Below, piece by piece: positions 33,494 to 42,743 of a stretch of 47,415 nucleotides of DNA. The notes below the pieces were generated by a model that did no database searches, was not told where the DNA came from, and saw only the letters and a program-made list of their open reading frames with translations. A program made the position numbers and the translations under genes. Numbering within the stretch: the first letter of the stretch is position 1; each line of letters starts with the position of its first letter. The DNA comes from Candidatus Firestoneibacteriota bacterium (GTDB lineage: Bacteria; Oederibacteriota; Muellerivitia; Muellerivitales; Muellerivitaceae), in contig JABDGD010000016.1 in NCBI GenBank assembly GCA_013286205.1, positions 1-47,415 on the forward strand, given 5' to 3'.

Positions 33494-34549
33494 TTAAATG
33501 AACTGCAGCGGATCTAACGGTTTTCCATTCAGACGAATTTCAAAATGCAAATGAGGCCCTGTTACGTGCCCTGTCGCGCCAACACGGCCAATTAAGGTTC
33601 CCCGCTTCACCCTAGCGCCCGCGTGAGCGTAAATTTTAGAAAGATGTCCGTAGTAAGTCACATAGCCATGGCCATGAGCGATTTGAATGAGATTGCCGTA
33701 GCCGCCCGCCACACCGGTAAAAATCACTTTACCCGGCGCCGAAGCGTAAACCGGATCGCCATATTTTGCCCTGAGATCTACACCCGTATGCTCTTTCTTT
33801 TTGCCTGTGAAAGGATCCACCCGAAGGCCGAATCCCGATGTCCAGCTGGCCCACTTAGAAAAAGGAACCCCGAACATGCCCCGTTTGCTGAAGTAATCTT
33901 TCCATTCTTTCACCATTAGAAGCGGCCGGACGCCTGGAATGTAAAGCACGTCACCCGTATGCATCGGGTGCCACCAATGAATATTGTTCGCGTCTTGAAT
34001 CACTTTTTCGGTTGTGCGGTACCGCTCCGCTAATTTAGAGAGCGTGTCATCGGCATGAACCGTATACAGAATGCCTTTATGAGAAAGAATGTTGAGGGTC
34101 ATGTGATACGCCGCTTTAAAAGGCATCGTCGGATTGGCACCGATGAGGGTGAGGACATCGATATTTGCATCTTTAGCCAAAGTCCAATAATTCTCCCCAA
34201 AATCAACTTTGTGAACTTCGATCGTTACGTCAGTTGAACGGAGTTTTTTAAGATCAATCACATCCGCGGCGCTGGATTCAGTGAAGACCTGTGGCGATAA
34301 AGCGACAGTCGGCGAGACCGTTATCACGGCCTTATGTGCGGGCATAGGCTGAGTTGGAGTCGGCGATAAAGTGGGCGCGAGCGTCGGAACGACCGTAGCT
34401 GAGATGGCCTCGGATTCAGTTGGCGTGATTAGGATGTTGGGACTAGCTGTTTCGGGTGGCGTGGCTGAGCGACGAGTCACCGCGAAAATCGCGAAGGCGG
34501 TTAAGGCTATCACCAGCAAAACCAAAGAACGACGATTTGGAAAAGACAT
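33494..34549 (-). CDS. LysM-containing M23 (LytM-type) peptidoglycan endopeptidase
   Basis: The protein has 351 residues. An N-terminal membrane anchor/signal (8-24) leads to a Pro/Thr/Ser-rich linker (about 28-90). Two LysM-like modules follow (about 110-155 and 160-206, the latter YTVHADDTLSKLAERYRTTEKVIQDANNI...GDVLYIPG), then an M23 zinc peptidase domain (240-351). The zinc ligands H254 and D258 (HTGVD) and H335 (HLHFE) with H302 are present, so it should be active rather than an EnvC-like activator. It acts in the periplasm on peptide cross-links. Its ATG abuts the dxs stop codon with no gap. Confidence 0.93.
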   Translation of the reverse strand: MSFPNRRSLVLLVIALTAFAIFAVTRRSATPPETASPNILITPTESEAISATVVPTLAPTLSPTPTQPMPAHKAVITVSPTVALSPQVFTESSAADVIDLKKLRSTDVTIEVHKVDFGENYWTLAKDANIDVLTLIGANPTMPFKAAYHMTLNILSHKGILYTVHADDTLSKLAERYRTTEKVIQDANNIHWWHPMHTGDVLYIPGVRPLLMVKEWKDYFSKRGMFGVPFSKWASWTSGFGLRVDPFTGKKKEHTGVDLRAKYGDPVYASAPGKVIFTGVAGGYGNLIQIAHGHGYVTYYGHLSKIYAHAGARVKRGTLIGRVGATGHVTGPHLHFEIRLNGKPLDPLQFI

Positions 34550-36469
34550 TTAGGAGACGACCCCTAAAGCGGGTTCGCGATTTTGAAGCAATAGCTTTAC
34601 CGCACTGACCACTTGAGGCGCTTCCAGTCCGCACATTTCTCGTTGAAGTTGAGGTTTTCCATGTTCGATAAAAGCGTCCGGAATGGCGATTTGCTTCACC
34701 ACACAATCCGAAATACCGTTCTTTTGAAGGGCTTCCATGACGGCGCTGCCGAAACCACCCATACCCACGTTTTCTTCAAGAGTTAAAAGCACCTTAGTCT
34801 TGCTGGCAATCGAGACCAAAAGTTTTTCATCTAAAGGCTTCACGAAACGCATATTGGCTACCGTTCCTTGAATCCCCTCTTTTTTCAAAAGGTTATGGGC
34901 TGTTTTAGCCACGCCCACCATGCGGCCAATCGCCAAGAGAGCGTATTGGGAACCTTCTTCAATAATCTCACCTTTGCCGATTTCGAGCTTTTTGAAAGTC
35001 TTCTCCATGGGAACGCCTTCCCCATTGCCGCGAGGATAACGAAGGGCCACCGGACCATTGTGTTCCACGGCGGTATAAAGCATGTTGCGCAACTCATTTT
35101 CGTTAGAAGGTGCCATAACAACCATGTTGGGAACGCAGCGCAAATAAGACAGGTCATAAACCCCTTGATGGGTTTCGCCATCCTCACCTACTAAACCGCC
35201 ACGATCCAAAGCGAAAATGACAGGTAATTTTTGCAAACAAACGTCATGAATAATTTGGTCAAAAGCTCTTTGAAGGAAGGTTGAGTAAATCGCGACTACA
35301 GGTTTCATGCCTTCACAGGCCATGCCCGCCGCCATACAAACAGCGTGACCTTCGGCGATACCCACATCCACATAACGATCGGGAAAAAGTTCACCGAATT
35401 TATTTAAACCCGTTCCGCCCGGCATGGCCGCCGTAATTCCCACCACGTTGGGGTTTAGGCCCGCCAATTCGATCAAAGCGTCGCCAAAAACTTTGGTATA
35501 GGCCGGAGGAGCCGAAGATGAGGTAGGCGCGGCAACCAACTTACCGGTTTCTTTATCAAACACGGTTACGCCGTGATATTTTTCAGGGTTTTGTTCCGCA
35601 GGGGCGTAGCCCTTCCCTTTTTGGGTGACCACATGAAGCATGATGGGGCCCTTGAGTTCCTTAACGCGTTTGAAAATTTCAACTAAAGTCAAAATGTTAT
35701 GACCGTCGATAGGGCCGTAGTAACGCAGACCCAGTTCTTCAAAAAGAGTGCCGGGGGTCATGAAACCCTTTAACGCTTCCTCGGCGTGATGAGCCATATG
35801 AAGCATTTGTTTGCCCACGTTCGGAATGCTGTTAATGAAGTGTTCGACCCGGTTTTTGGTTTCGTTATAAGACTTACCCGCTAAAATTTTATTTAAGTAA
35901 GAGGTCATTGCGCCCACACTGGGCGAAATGGACATTTCGTTATCGTTCAAGATAACCGTCATGTTGAGGTCGGGGTGATCACCAATGTTATTAAGCGCTT
36001 CCATAGAAAGACCATTGGAAATGGCAGCGTCTCCCACCACAGACAAAACGTGGAACTTTTTCTTTTGCATATCACGGGCCATTGCCATACCAAAACCAGC
36101 CGAAAGAGCCGTACCGGCGTGACCCACCGCAAAGGTGTCATATTCGCTTTCATTGCGCTTGGGGAAACCACACAAACCATCTAATTGTCGAAGGGTTGGA
36201 AATTTATCCCTGCGGCCTGTAATGGCCTTATGGCCGTATGCTTGATGCCCCACATCCCAAACAATGCGATCATTGGGAGTGTCATAAACATAGTGCATTG
36301 CCAGAGTCAACTCGACCGCACCCAGGCTAGAACCTAAATGACCACCCGTTTCTGAAACAGAGGTCACCAAAAAATCACGAAGTTCCTGGGCTACCTTGGG
36401 GAGCGCCTCAACCGGTAAAGATCTTAATTGAGCCGGGGTTTGTATTTTATCGAGATATTCGTAAGCCAC
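34550..36469 (-). CDS. dxs: 1-deoxy-D-xylulose-5-phosphate synthase
   Basis: A 639-residue TPP enzyme joining pyruvate and glyceraldehyde 3-phosphate, the first step of the MEP isoprenoid pathway. GGHLGSSLGAVELT, RIVWDVGHQAYGHKAITGR, the TPP motif VVGDAAISNG...NDNEMSISP, and the transketolase central segment VGITAAMPGGTGL...DVGIAEGHAV are all present. The GTG start has a weak AGAG-type ribosome site. It lies downstream of the prenyl synthase and PAP2-like genes, so precursor and chain synthesis are co-transcribed. Confidence 0.97.
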   Translation of the reverse strand: MAYEYLDKIQTPAQLRSLPVEALPKVAQELRDFLVTSVSETGGHLGSSLGAVELTLAMHYVYDTPNDRIVWDVGHQAYGHKAITGRRDKFPTLRQLDGLCGFPKRNESEYDTFAVGHAGTALSAGFGMAMARDMQKKKFHVLSVVGDAAISNGLSMEALNNIGDHPDLNMTVILNDNEMSISPSVGAMTSYLNKILAGKSYNETKNRVEHFINSIPNVGKQMLHMAHHAEEALKGFMTPGTLFEELGLRYYGPIDGHNILTLVEIFKRVKELKGPIMLHVVTQKGKGYAPAEQNPEKYHGVTVFDKETGKLVAAPTSSSAPPAYTKVFGDALIELAGLNPNVVGITAAMPGGTGLNKFGELFPDRYVDVGIAEGHAVCMAAGMACEGMKPVVAIYSTFLQRAFDQIIHDVCLQKLPVIFALDRGGLVGEDGETHQGVYDLSYLRCVPNMVVMAPSNENELRNMLYTAVEHNGPVALRYPRGNGEGVPMEKTFKKLEIGKGEIIEEGSQYALLAIGRMVGVAKTAHNLLKKEGIQGTVANMRFVKPLDEKLLVSIASKTKVLLTLEENVGMGGFGSAVMEALQKNGISDCVVKQIAIPDAFIEHGKPQLQREMCGLEAPQVVSAVKLLLQNREPALGVVS

Positions 36470-36484
36470 TTTATTCTCTCTTTA

Positions 36485-36922
36485 TCAAAGCTTGTAAAAC
36501 AAAAAAGCTGTCGCGATACCCAAAAAGGCACCCACGAAAACTTGCACAGGCGTATGCCCTAACAGTTCTTTTAGACGTGTATGCGGTACAGGTTTGGACT
36601 TGTACAAATCGTCCATAATTTCATTGAGGATTTGGGCCTGTTGACCAGCCGATCTGCGAACTCCTGCCGCATCCGACATGATGACCAGCGCCATCCCCAC
36701 AGAAAGCATGAAAACCGGTGCAGTCCACCCCGCTTCCAACCCTATGGCAGTGGCTAAACTGGATACAAAAGCCGAATGGGAACTTGGCATTCCCCCCGTA
36801 CCCACAAAAAGACGAAAGTTGATTTTATGGTGACGATACCAATAAAGCAACACCTTAAACCCCTGGGCTAAAAACCACGCTAACGTGGTCGCTAAAAGAA
36901 TTTTTGAGGAAAATGGGTTCAT
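36485..36922 (-). CDS. DUF212/YuiD-type divergent PAP2 membrane protein
   Basis: The protein has 145 residues and about four hydrophobic helices. GTGGMPSSHSAFVSSLATAIGLE (42-64) and MSDAAGVRRSAGQQAQILNEI are signatures of the DUF212 'divergent PAP2' family. It retains the PSSHS element of PAP2 phosphatases. Its place between ispA (1 bp upstream) and dxs (15 bp downstream) suggests a phosphatase acting on prenyl phosphates, but no member known to me has a proven role. Confidence 0.85.
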   Translation of the reverse strand: MNPFSSKILLATTLAWFLAQGFKVLLYWYRHHKINFRLFVGTGGMPSSHSAFVSSLATAIGLEAGWTAPVFMLSVGMALVIMSDAAGVRRSAGQQAQILNEIMDDLYKSKPVPHTRLKELLGHTPVQVFVGAFLGIATAFLFYKL

Positions 36923-36923
36923 A

Positions 36924-37820
36924 TCAATAGGTTCTTTCCGCCATGTGGCGCACTAAAGCTTCGAGAGGCTGACCCTTGGAACCGAAAACTTTTAGGGCCG
37001 AAACCGCTTTGTCGGTTAAGAGCTTTACTTCTTTTTTAGAACGCTCGAGTCCGATGGCCGCTGGGTAAGTCATTTTACCACGCTCGCGGTCACTGCCCGC
37101 GGCCTTGCCCAACTTCTTGCTGTCGCCAACCTCATTCAAAATGTCGTCGACAATTTGAAAAGCCAATCCGGCGGCTTTTCCATACTCGGTTAACGCTTTC
37201 ACTTTTTTAGGATCTGCTCCAGCCAACAGCGCTGGCAATCGGGTGCTGGAAATTAAAAGCGCCCCCGTTTTACGGCGGTGAATGGAAAAAACTTTCGCTA
37301 GGTTGGGTCTCTTTTTTTCGGAAATGACATCATCGACCTGACCACCCACCATGCCCGGATAACCCGCATGCCAGGCCAACTCATAGTTTACCTTCGCAAG
37401 ATTCTTTTGGCATTTCGTCGGATAGGCCGACGGATCGGACAACCATTGAAAGGCCAGGGTTAACAAGCCGTCCCCTGCCAAGATAGCCATAGCCTCACCA
37501 TAGACTTTATGGTTGGTTTTACGACCCCGGCGGTAATCGTCATTATCGAGTGCAGGAAGATCATCGTGAATCAGGCTATAGGTGTGAATGAGCTCCAAGG
37601 CGCAAGCAATTCGGAGGGCCGACTTTTCAGGCAGGCCCACCGCTTCAGCTGAGGCTAAACACAACACCGGGCGCAGTCTTTTGCCGCCCGCGAATATACT
37701 GTACTTCATGCTTTCCCAAAGCACTTTGGGGCAGTCCCCGGGGTTCTTAAAAACTTCCATTAGCCCCTTTTCAACCTTAAGGCGCTTGGACTCTAGATAG
37801 TTTGGTAAAGAAAAACTCAT
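36924..37820 (-). CDS. ispA: Polyprenyl (farnesyl/geranylgeranyl) diphosphate synthase
   Basis: At 298 residues it is a short-chain trans-prenyltransferase of IspA type. GGKRLRPVLCL, the first Asp-rich motif LIHDDLPALDNDDYRRG (D86, D87, D92) and the second FQIVDDILNEVGD are present. It condenses DMAPP or allylic diphosphates with IPP. The Tyr/Ser pattern before the first motif (LIHTYSLIHDD) is usual for farnesyl or geranylgeranyl product; chain length cannot be fixed by reading. The ATG overlaps the xseB stop (ATGA). Confidence 0.94.
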   Translation of the reverse strand: MSFSLPNYLESKRLKVEKGLMEVFKNPGDCPKVLWESMKYSIFAGGKRLRPVLCLASAEAVGLPEKSALRIACALELIHTYSLIHDDLPALDNDDYRRGRKTNHKVYGEAMAILAGDGLLTLAFQWLSDPSAYPTKCQKNLAKVNYELAWHAGYPGMVGGQVDDVISEKKRPNLAKVFSIHRRKTGALLISSTRLPALLAGADPKKVKALTEYGKAAGLAFQIVDDILNEVGDSKKLGKAAGSDRERGKMTYPAAIGLERSKKEVKLLTDKAVSALKVFGSKGQPLEALVRHMAERTY

Positions 37821-38059
37821 TCTTCTTTGCTCTTGGAGCCGCGGGAAGACGTGCTATCGTCTTTGGCTGAGGCGGTTTTAAGAAGTTGTTTTACCTTCTT
37901 TTCAATTTCGCTTAAACGTTGATTGCAATCTTTAGTCAGCTTCATTCCCTCTTCAAATAACTTTAAGGAATCCTCCAGCTTAAGGTCGCCGGATTCCATC
38001 TTTTCGACAATTTCCTCTAGTTTTGACAACGAATCTTCAAACGACGGTTGAGTAGCCAT
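37817..38059 (-). CDS. xseB: Exodeoxyribonuclease VII small subunit
   Basis: An 80-residue helical protein of the usual XseB size. FEDSLSKLEEIVEKMESGDLKLEDSLKLFEEGMKLTKDCNQRLSEIEKKV is the family's diagnostic stretch. It ends in a charged low-complexity tail. It partners with XseA, encoded 26 bp upstream, and is translationally coupled to ispA, an association seen in many bacteria. Confidence 0.96.
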   Translation of the reverse strand: MATQPSFEDSLSKLEEIVEKMESGDLKLEDSLKLFEEGMKLTKDCNQRLSEIEKKVKQLLKTASAKDDSTSSRGSKSKEE

Positions 38060-38085
38060 AACTTCTCCTAATGAATTCGGTTATT

Positions 38086-39372
38086 TTATGCGTTTTCATC
38101 CTCGGTTGAAACAACTTCTGATTCCAACCGGCCCTTTTGCAGTTGAATCAATAAACGGTCGCCTTTATTCAAATCTTTAGAAGTACGGAGGATTTTCCCG
38201 GTCTTTTTGTCAGACACAATGGCATAACCCCGTTTGAGCGGACCGTGCGGATGATAAGCCTGCAATTGAGCCTCCAGCCCCTTCAATTTTTCTCCATAAG
38301 GCCGAACCATTTGCAGTGGGTTTACCTGGGATAAAAAGTCGCCCATCCGTTGTAAGTGTACCTGTTTATCTTTTAATAAGTTTTGCAAAGCGTTTTTAAG
38401 GTCATCGGTGCGGTAATCCAAGTCCTGACGAGCTTGATCCAATAGCAGGTCTGGTCTTCGGTCCCTTAAAGTTTTTAAAAGCTCAGTTAAATCCCGGCGC
38501 TTATCTTGAAGCTGATTTTGTAAAGCCTCGCGCAAACGGTGTTCGAGATGGTCAAAACGTTGTTTGATTTCGTCATAGCCGGGCGCCAAATGAGCCGCCG
38601 CGGCTGTTGGAGTGGGTTCCCGTCGGTCAGCCACAAAGTCGCAAAGAGTAAAGTCCACCTCATGGCCGACAGCGCTGATGGTCGGAACGGAACAATTAGC
38701 CAAAGCTCGTACAACGCCCTCATCGTTAAAGGCGGCAAGATCTTCCAAGCTTCCGCCACCTCTGGTCACGATCACCACATCATGTTTTTTGAGGTCAGAC
38801 ACTTCCTCGATTGCTTTCCTGATTTCCTCAGGCGCTTCAGCGCCTTGTACCTTTACCGGAAACAAATCCACTTCATCGATTCCTACTCGGGTTTCCAATA
38901 TTTTCATGAAATCTTGTATCGCGGCGCCTGAAGGCGATGTGATTAAAGCGACTTTACGAGGGAAGGCAGGGATTGGCTTTTTCCGGCCCTCGTCAAAAAG
39001 CCCCTCGGCCATCAGCTTTCGTTTAAGCTGTTCAAAAGCTAATTGCAGTCCACCCAATCCCTTAGGTTCCATCATCCTGACATTCATTTGAAACTGACCC
39101 CTCGCCTCATAGAGGGTTAAAACCCCGCCCACAATTACGGTCAATCCGGTTTCGGGGCGAAAAGTCAGGGCTTGATTGCTGTTTTTAAAGAAAGCGCAGG
39201 AAATGAGGCACTTGTCATCTTTCAGATCAAAATACATATGACCTGAAGGGTGTTTGGTAAAACGCCCCAGCTCGCCTTCCACCAAGACATAAGCAAATTT
39301 GGTTTCCAGCAAGGCTCTTGCGCTTTGAACTAATTCGGTTACCGAATAAATGGCGCGGGTTTCACCGGTCAC
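38086..39372 (-). CDS. xseA: Exodeoxyribonuclease VII large subunit
   Basis: A 428-residue catalytic subunit of the single-strand-specific exonuclease. The N-terminal OB-fold is YSVTELVQSARALLETKFAYVLVEGELGRFTKHPSGHMYFDLKD. The catalytic core contains KVALITSPSGAAIQDFMKIL, VVIVTRGGGSLEDLAAFND and SAVGHEVDFTLCDFVADRREPTPTAAAA. A long helical region then precedes the terminal KRGYAIVSDKKTGKILR. The GTG start overlaps the stop of the upstream kinase gene as GTGA. Confidence 0.97.
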   Translation of the reverse strand: MTGETRAIYSVTELVQSARALLETKFAYVLVEGELGRFTKHPSGHMYFDLKDDKCLISCAFFKNSNQALTFRPETGLTVIVGGVLTLYEARGQFQMNVRMMEPKGLGGLQLAFEQLKRKLMAEGLFDEGRKKPIPAFPRKVALITSPSGAAIQDFMKILETRVGIDEVDLFPVKVQGAEAPEEIRKAIEEVSDLKKHDVVIVTRGGGSLEDLAAFNDEGVVRALANCSVPTISAVGHEVDFTLCDFVADRREPTPTAAAAHLAPGYDEIKQRFDHLEHRLREALQNQLQDKRRDLTELLKTLRDRRPDLLLDQARQDLDYRTDDLKNALQNLLKDKQVHLQRMGDFLSQVNPLQMVRPYGEKLKGLEAQLQAYHPHGPLKRGYAIVSDKKTGKILRTSKDLNKGDRLLIQLQKGRLESEVVSTEDENA

Positions 39373-40292
39373 AAAACTCTCCGCATTTTTATCTGTTTAA
39401 GTTGTTTAGAAACTTTCTCACTGGTGAAGCCGTGTATTCCAGCTGCGGCTACTACCGCGCCACAAGCACTGGCCAGTGCCGCGGATTCCTTTAAACCTTT
39501 ACCGGTATTTACACCTTTAAGATAACCGGCTAAAAAACCATCGCCTGCCCCCACCACCAAAGCAGAAGAAACTTTGGGGCCTTGTACCAAGTAGCATTCC
39601 CTGTCTTTCCAAACGATGGCACCAGACGAACCATCCGTCAAAGCCCCGTGACGAAAACTGGCTTTGAGCCAATTCTTCTTAACTAAACCTTCCGCCTCTT
39701 TAAGGGTTTTAATGCGCCGGCCTAGCGCTTCCGAGATTTCAAATAAGTTAGACTTGAAGAACCACGGCTTGGCTTTAAGCGCGTGAAGCAATGGCTTACC
39801 CGAGGCGTCTACGATGGTTTGGACGCCCTTTTTATTAAATGTCTCAATCCAGGAGGCGTAAAGGGATTCATTGACGCCTTTCGGCAATTTCCCCGTTAAT
39901 ACCAGTAGATCCCTCTTTTTAACACGAGAAACAAACTTCGAAAAACCAGTTAGTTCGGTTTCGAAGCCAGAGTGATTGTACTTGGCGCTTCGCGCGCGGG
40001 TATGAAGTGTCAAATTAAACCGAATTGGCGCCTTCGAACTTAAAAATTCGACCTTCAATTTTTCTTGATTCAACAGGGCTCGATAAAATACATGGGTCGG
40101 ATCGGATCCCCCGCCCGTACCCAGCCAAACAGTGGAAGGTGTTTTAAACTTTTTAAGAAACCTGCCGACATTTAGAGCTTTGCCTCCCGGTTCAGCGGAA
40201 GCATCTAAAACCTTTCCAATTTTTCCAGTTGAAGGTTCTTCAAGCGCGAAAGAAATATCCAAAGCAGGATTAAGGGAAACTAAGTGAATCAC
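39369..40292 (-). CDS. PfkB-family sugar kinase (1-phosphofructokinase/tagatose-6-P kinase-like)
   Basis: A 307-residue ribokinase-fold kinase. The opening LVSLNPALDISFAL and PGGKALNVGRFLKKF follow the 1-phosphofructokinase/LacC subgroup. The C-terminal VVGAGDGFLAGYL supplies the catalytic base D251 and anion hole. It would phosphorylate a sugar phosphate with ATP; the exact sugar is unclear and no PTS or sugar transporter is near. The GTG start makes GTGA with the TPR gene stop. Confidence 0.87.
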   Translation of the reverse strand: MIHLVSLNPALDISFALEEPSTGKIGKVLDASAEPGGKALNVGRFLKKFKTPSTVWLGTGGGSDPTHVFYRALLNQEKLKVEFLSSKAPIRFNLTLHTRARSAKYNHSGFETELTGFSKFVSRVKKRDLLVLTGKLPKGVNESLYASWIETFNKKGVQTIVDASGKPLLHALKAKPWFFKSNLFEISEALGRRIKTLKEAEGLVKKNWLKASFRHGALTDGSSGAIVWKDRECYLVQGPKVSSALVVGAGDGFLAGYLKGVNTGKGLKESAALASACGAVVAAAGIHGFTSEKVSKQLKQIKMRRVL

Positions 40293-41014
40293 GGGTTAAC
40301 TTTTTCTAAAGAGTTTTTGGTTTTAGAAATAGCGTAGAGTTCTTTCAACTTCTGTGCTGCCTCATATTTTTGAACATCAGAATCCGTTGTCTTTAGAATT
40401 TGAAGCCACAAACGAATCGCGTCATCAGTTCTGCCGGCTTTCTTATAAGTATTTGCCAGAATGTTAATCAACATGGTGGGCGCGTTTCCCTGGGCAATTT
40501 GAATTTCCAGGAACGGAATTTCACGTTCATAGTTAGCGCTGTTGTGATAAGCCATGGCCGCCAGAAGTAGTTTTAAATTATTGGCGTTCGGATTAGCCAA
40601 AATGCCTTTTTGCAGTAGTTTGGAAGCCTCGTCCATTCGATTAAGTTGATAAGCTAAGACAGAAGCGCCATAAGTATAGACAGAGATAAACTGCGGATTT
40701 AAGTCTGAAGCTAAACGGCAATAATCATAAAGTTTTGAAAAGTGATCCGACCCATTAAATCCATCGCCGTAATACTGAATGACTCTAATCCAAAAGGCGT
40801 GACCAATTAAAACTTTATAACCGCTCAAAAATGCCGCGGCTCGTAAGGAAGAAACTATTTTCGGGTCCAATTCCCCTGCTTTTGAGTTTTCGAAGGGTGC
40901 GGGATGAACCCAACGGTCAAGTTTCGAGGACAAATAGGCTTGGGTCAAAAAAACAAAAATCAATAACGGAACGGCCCACTTCAAAAATCGATCATTGGCC
41001 ATGGTCAATCTCAC
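40289..41014 (-). CDS. Membrane-anchored TPR-repeat protein
   Basis: A 241-residue protein. One N-terminal hydrophobic helix (about 13-27) is followed by helical repeats (95-235), including SVYTYGASVLAYQLNRMDEASKLLQKGILANPN and LINILANTYKKAGRTDDAIRLWLQILKTT, which fit tetratricopeptide repeats. It is a likely scaffold. The GTG at 41014 overlaps the permease stop as GTGA; an ATG four codons later (41002) is an alternative start. Its coupling to the ABC transporter genes suggests it works with them. Confidence 0.78.
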   Translation of the reverse strand: MRLTMANDRFLKWAVPLLIFVFLTQAYLSSKLDRWVHPAPFENSKAGELDPKIVSSLRAAAFLSGYKVLIGHAFWIRVIQYYGDGFNGSDHFSKLYDYCRLASDLNPQFISVYTYGASVLAYQLNRMDEASKLLQKGILANPNANNLKLLLAAMAYHNSANYEREIPFLEIQIAQGNAPTMLINILANTYKKAGRTDDAIRLWLQILKTTDSDVQKYEAAQKLKELYAISKTKNSLEKVNP

Positions 41015-41787
41015 ATGAATTCTCTTTTTTCAAGATTGATCCATCCGATTAAGAAAACCACGAAGGAATAAGTAAACCCATAGAGCAAAACTTCCCGCCA
41101 TTGTTCCCAGCCGAAAATCAGATTCGGATCGTAAATGCGGTCTTTAAGATTAAAGGCTTCAAGATTAGGGAGGAAGAAATGAACTACTCTGAGCACTGTT
41201 TTAACCGCGGGAGCCAAATTTTGATTTAAAAGCCATTCCACCTGTCCCACGCAATGGCCCAGAAAGATAGTAAACATGGAATAAAGCACTACCCCCACCA
41301 TGGAGGTCCCAATCATCTGAAAGGTCAGGCCCAATGTGGTCAAAACAAACATTTCAATTAAAAGAAAAACAGAGCTATAAAAAAACATCGGAGAGACTTG
41401 TCCCCCGCCGACAAACGCGACTAACCCGGCAATTAAAAGGCCCATACCTAAAACCACTAACGAAATAACAGAAAAGAACCCCAACACTCTCCCCAAAAGA
41501 TATTCGCCGCGAGTAATGGGCTTCGCTAATTGAAGATAAATAGATTTTTGTTCGAACTCTGTGTTGTAGGTGACGGCCAAACTCAATAACAGAACTAAAG
41601 TTCCTGACCATTCCATTCCCACCAAACCCAAATCCATAAATATTTTGTGTACTTCACCAAAACTCAGAATGGACAAAAGAAAGGCTAAAAGACAAAAGAC
41701 AATAGCGCTCAAAAGCCAGATATAAAGCATCTTGCTTCGGATGAGTTCTCGGAAGGTAAAGGTTGTGACGTGAAAGATTCTTTTCAT
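41011..41787 (-). CDS. ABC-2 type transporter permease
   Basis: The protein has 258 residues and about six transmembrane helices. The N-terminal FTFRELIRSKMLYIWLLSAI and the segment TEFEQKSIYLQLAKPITRGEYLLGRVLGFF are typical of the ABC-2/NosY-like permeases that pair with a separate ATPase. The ATG overlaps the ATPase stop as ATGA, so the two form one transporter. Substrate unknown. Confidence 0.88.
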   Translation of the reverse strand: MKRIFHVTTFTFRELIRSKMLYIWLLSAIVFCLLAFLLSILSFGEVHKIFMDLGLVGMEWSGTLVLLLSLAVTYNTEFEQKSIYLQLAKPITRGEYLLGRVLGFFSVISLVVLGMGLLIAGLVAFVGGGQVSPMFFYSSVFLLIEMFVLTTLGLTFQMIGTSMVGVVLYSMFTIFLGHCVGQVEWLLNQNLAPAVKTVLRVVHFFLPNLEAFNLKDRIYDPNLIFGWEQWREVLLYGFTYSFVVFLIGWINLEKREFM

Positions 41788-42743
41788 GAGGAAACCCTTT
41801 CTGAGGGGGTTGGTTGCTGAGCGCCGATCGTTTTTAAAAAATAAGCTTCCATTACTGAAGAGAGGGGTCTAACGCCCTTTGTTTTAACTTGCCGCTGGCT
41901 GAGAAGAGTTAAAGTTTCAGGCAAAACCAGTCCCGAAATTTGCATGCCGTTCTGCTCGGCGACTGATTTTTGAAATGGAACACCAGACAACTTTGAAGCG
42001 TCATGAGAATCAACGTCGACCCAGTAATCGATATTGATCGATGATTGAAGAACATCCGGCACCAACGCGACTTCCTTTAATTGACCATCGTGTAAAATTC
42101 CAATTCGGTCACAAACCCGTTCCACTTCGTCCATAATGTGGGTATTCAAAAATAAAGTAGTTCCCGTTTTTTTTAGATCAATAAAAATGTCGCGCATTTC
42201 TTTGTAACCAACGGGGTCAAGTCCGCTCATGGGCTCATCACAAATTAAAAGCTTTGGTTTTCCGATTAAAGCTTGTCCAATTCCAATGCGTTGAAGCATG
42301 CCTTTAGAATATCCTGAGACTCTATCGTTAGCGGCTTTGGTCATGCGCACTAATTCCAACACTTCATAAACTCTTTTGCTTAAGGCGGAACCAGAAAAAC
42401 CGTGCAATGACCCAAAGTATTCCAACAACTCTCTACCGGTATGCTGTCTGGAAAAGTAAGGGAGCTCTGAAAGATAGCCAATTTGATTTCGAACCTGGCG
42501 GTCTGAGATTTTTCCGCCCAAAATGCTAACCGAACCATGAGTCGGCGCTAAAAAACCTAAAATGATTTTGATCGCGGTGGTTTTTCCAGCGCCATTAAGA
42601 CCTAAAAGACCGAAAGCTTCTTTTTCAAAAACATCCAAAGTTAGATTTTTGAGCGCGTGCGTTACTTTGGGTTTGAGCCAAAAACCAGTTTTATAGGTTT
42701 TGGATAAATCTTTAATTTGAATCGCGTAAGCTGGACTGGTCAT
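41784..42743 (-). CDS. ABC transporter ATP-binding protein (ABC-2 exporter type)
   Basis: The protein has 319 residues. Walker A is GLNGAGKT (48-55), the signature VSGYSKGMLQR (142-152), Walker B LLICDEP (165-171) and the switch His is in LNTHIMDE. The C-terminal 90 residues are an extension with no nucleotide motifs, as in CcmA/NatA-like exporters. It is coupled to nadX at its start (TAATG) and to the permease at its end. Confidence 0.93.
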   Translation of the reverse strand: MTSPAYAIQIKDLSKTYKTGFWLKPKVTHALKNLTLDVFEKEAFGLLGLNGAGKTTAIKIILGFLAPTHGSVSILGGKISDRQVRNQIGYLSELPYFSRQHTGRELLEYFGSLHGFSGSALSKRVYEVLELVRMTKAANDRVSGYSKGMLQRIGIGQALIGKPKLLICDEPMSGLDPVGYKEMRDIFIDLKKTGTTLFLNTHIMDEVERVCDRIGILHDGQLKEVALVPDVLQSSINIDYWVDVDSHDASKLSGVPFQKSVAEQNGMQISGLVLPETLTLLSQRQVKTKGVRPLSSVMEAYFLKTIGAQQPTPSERVSS

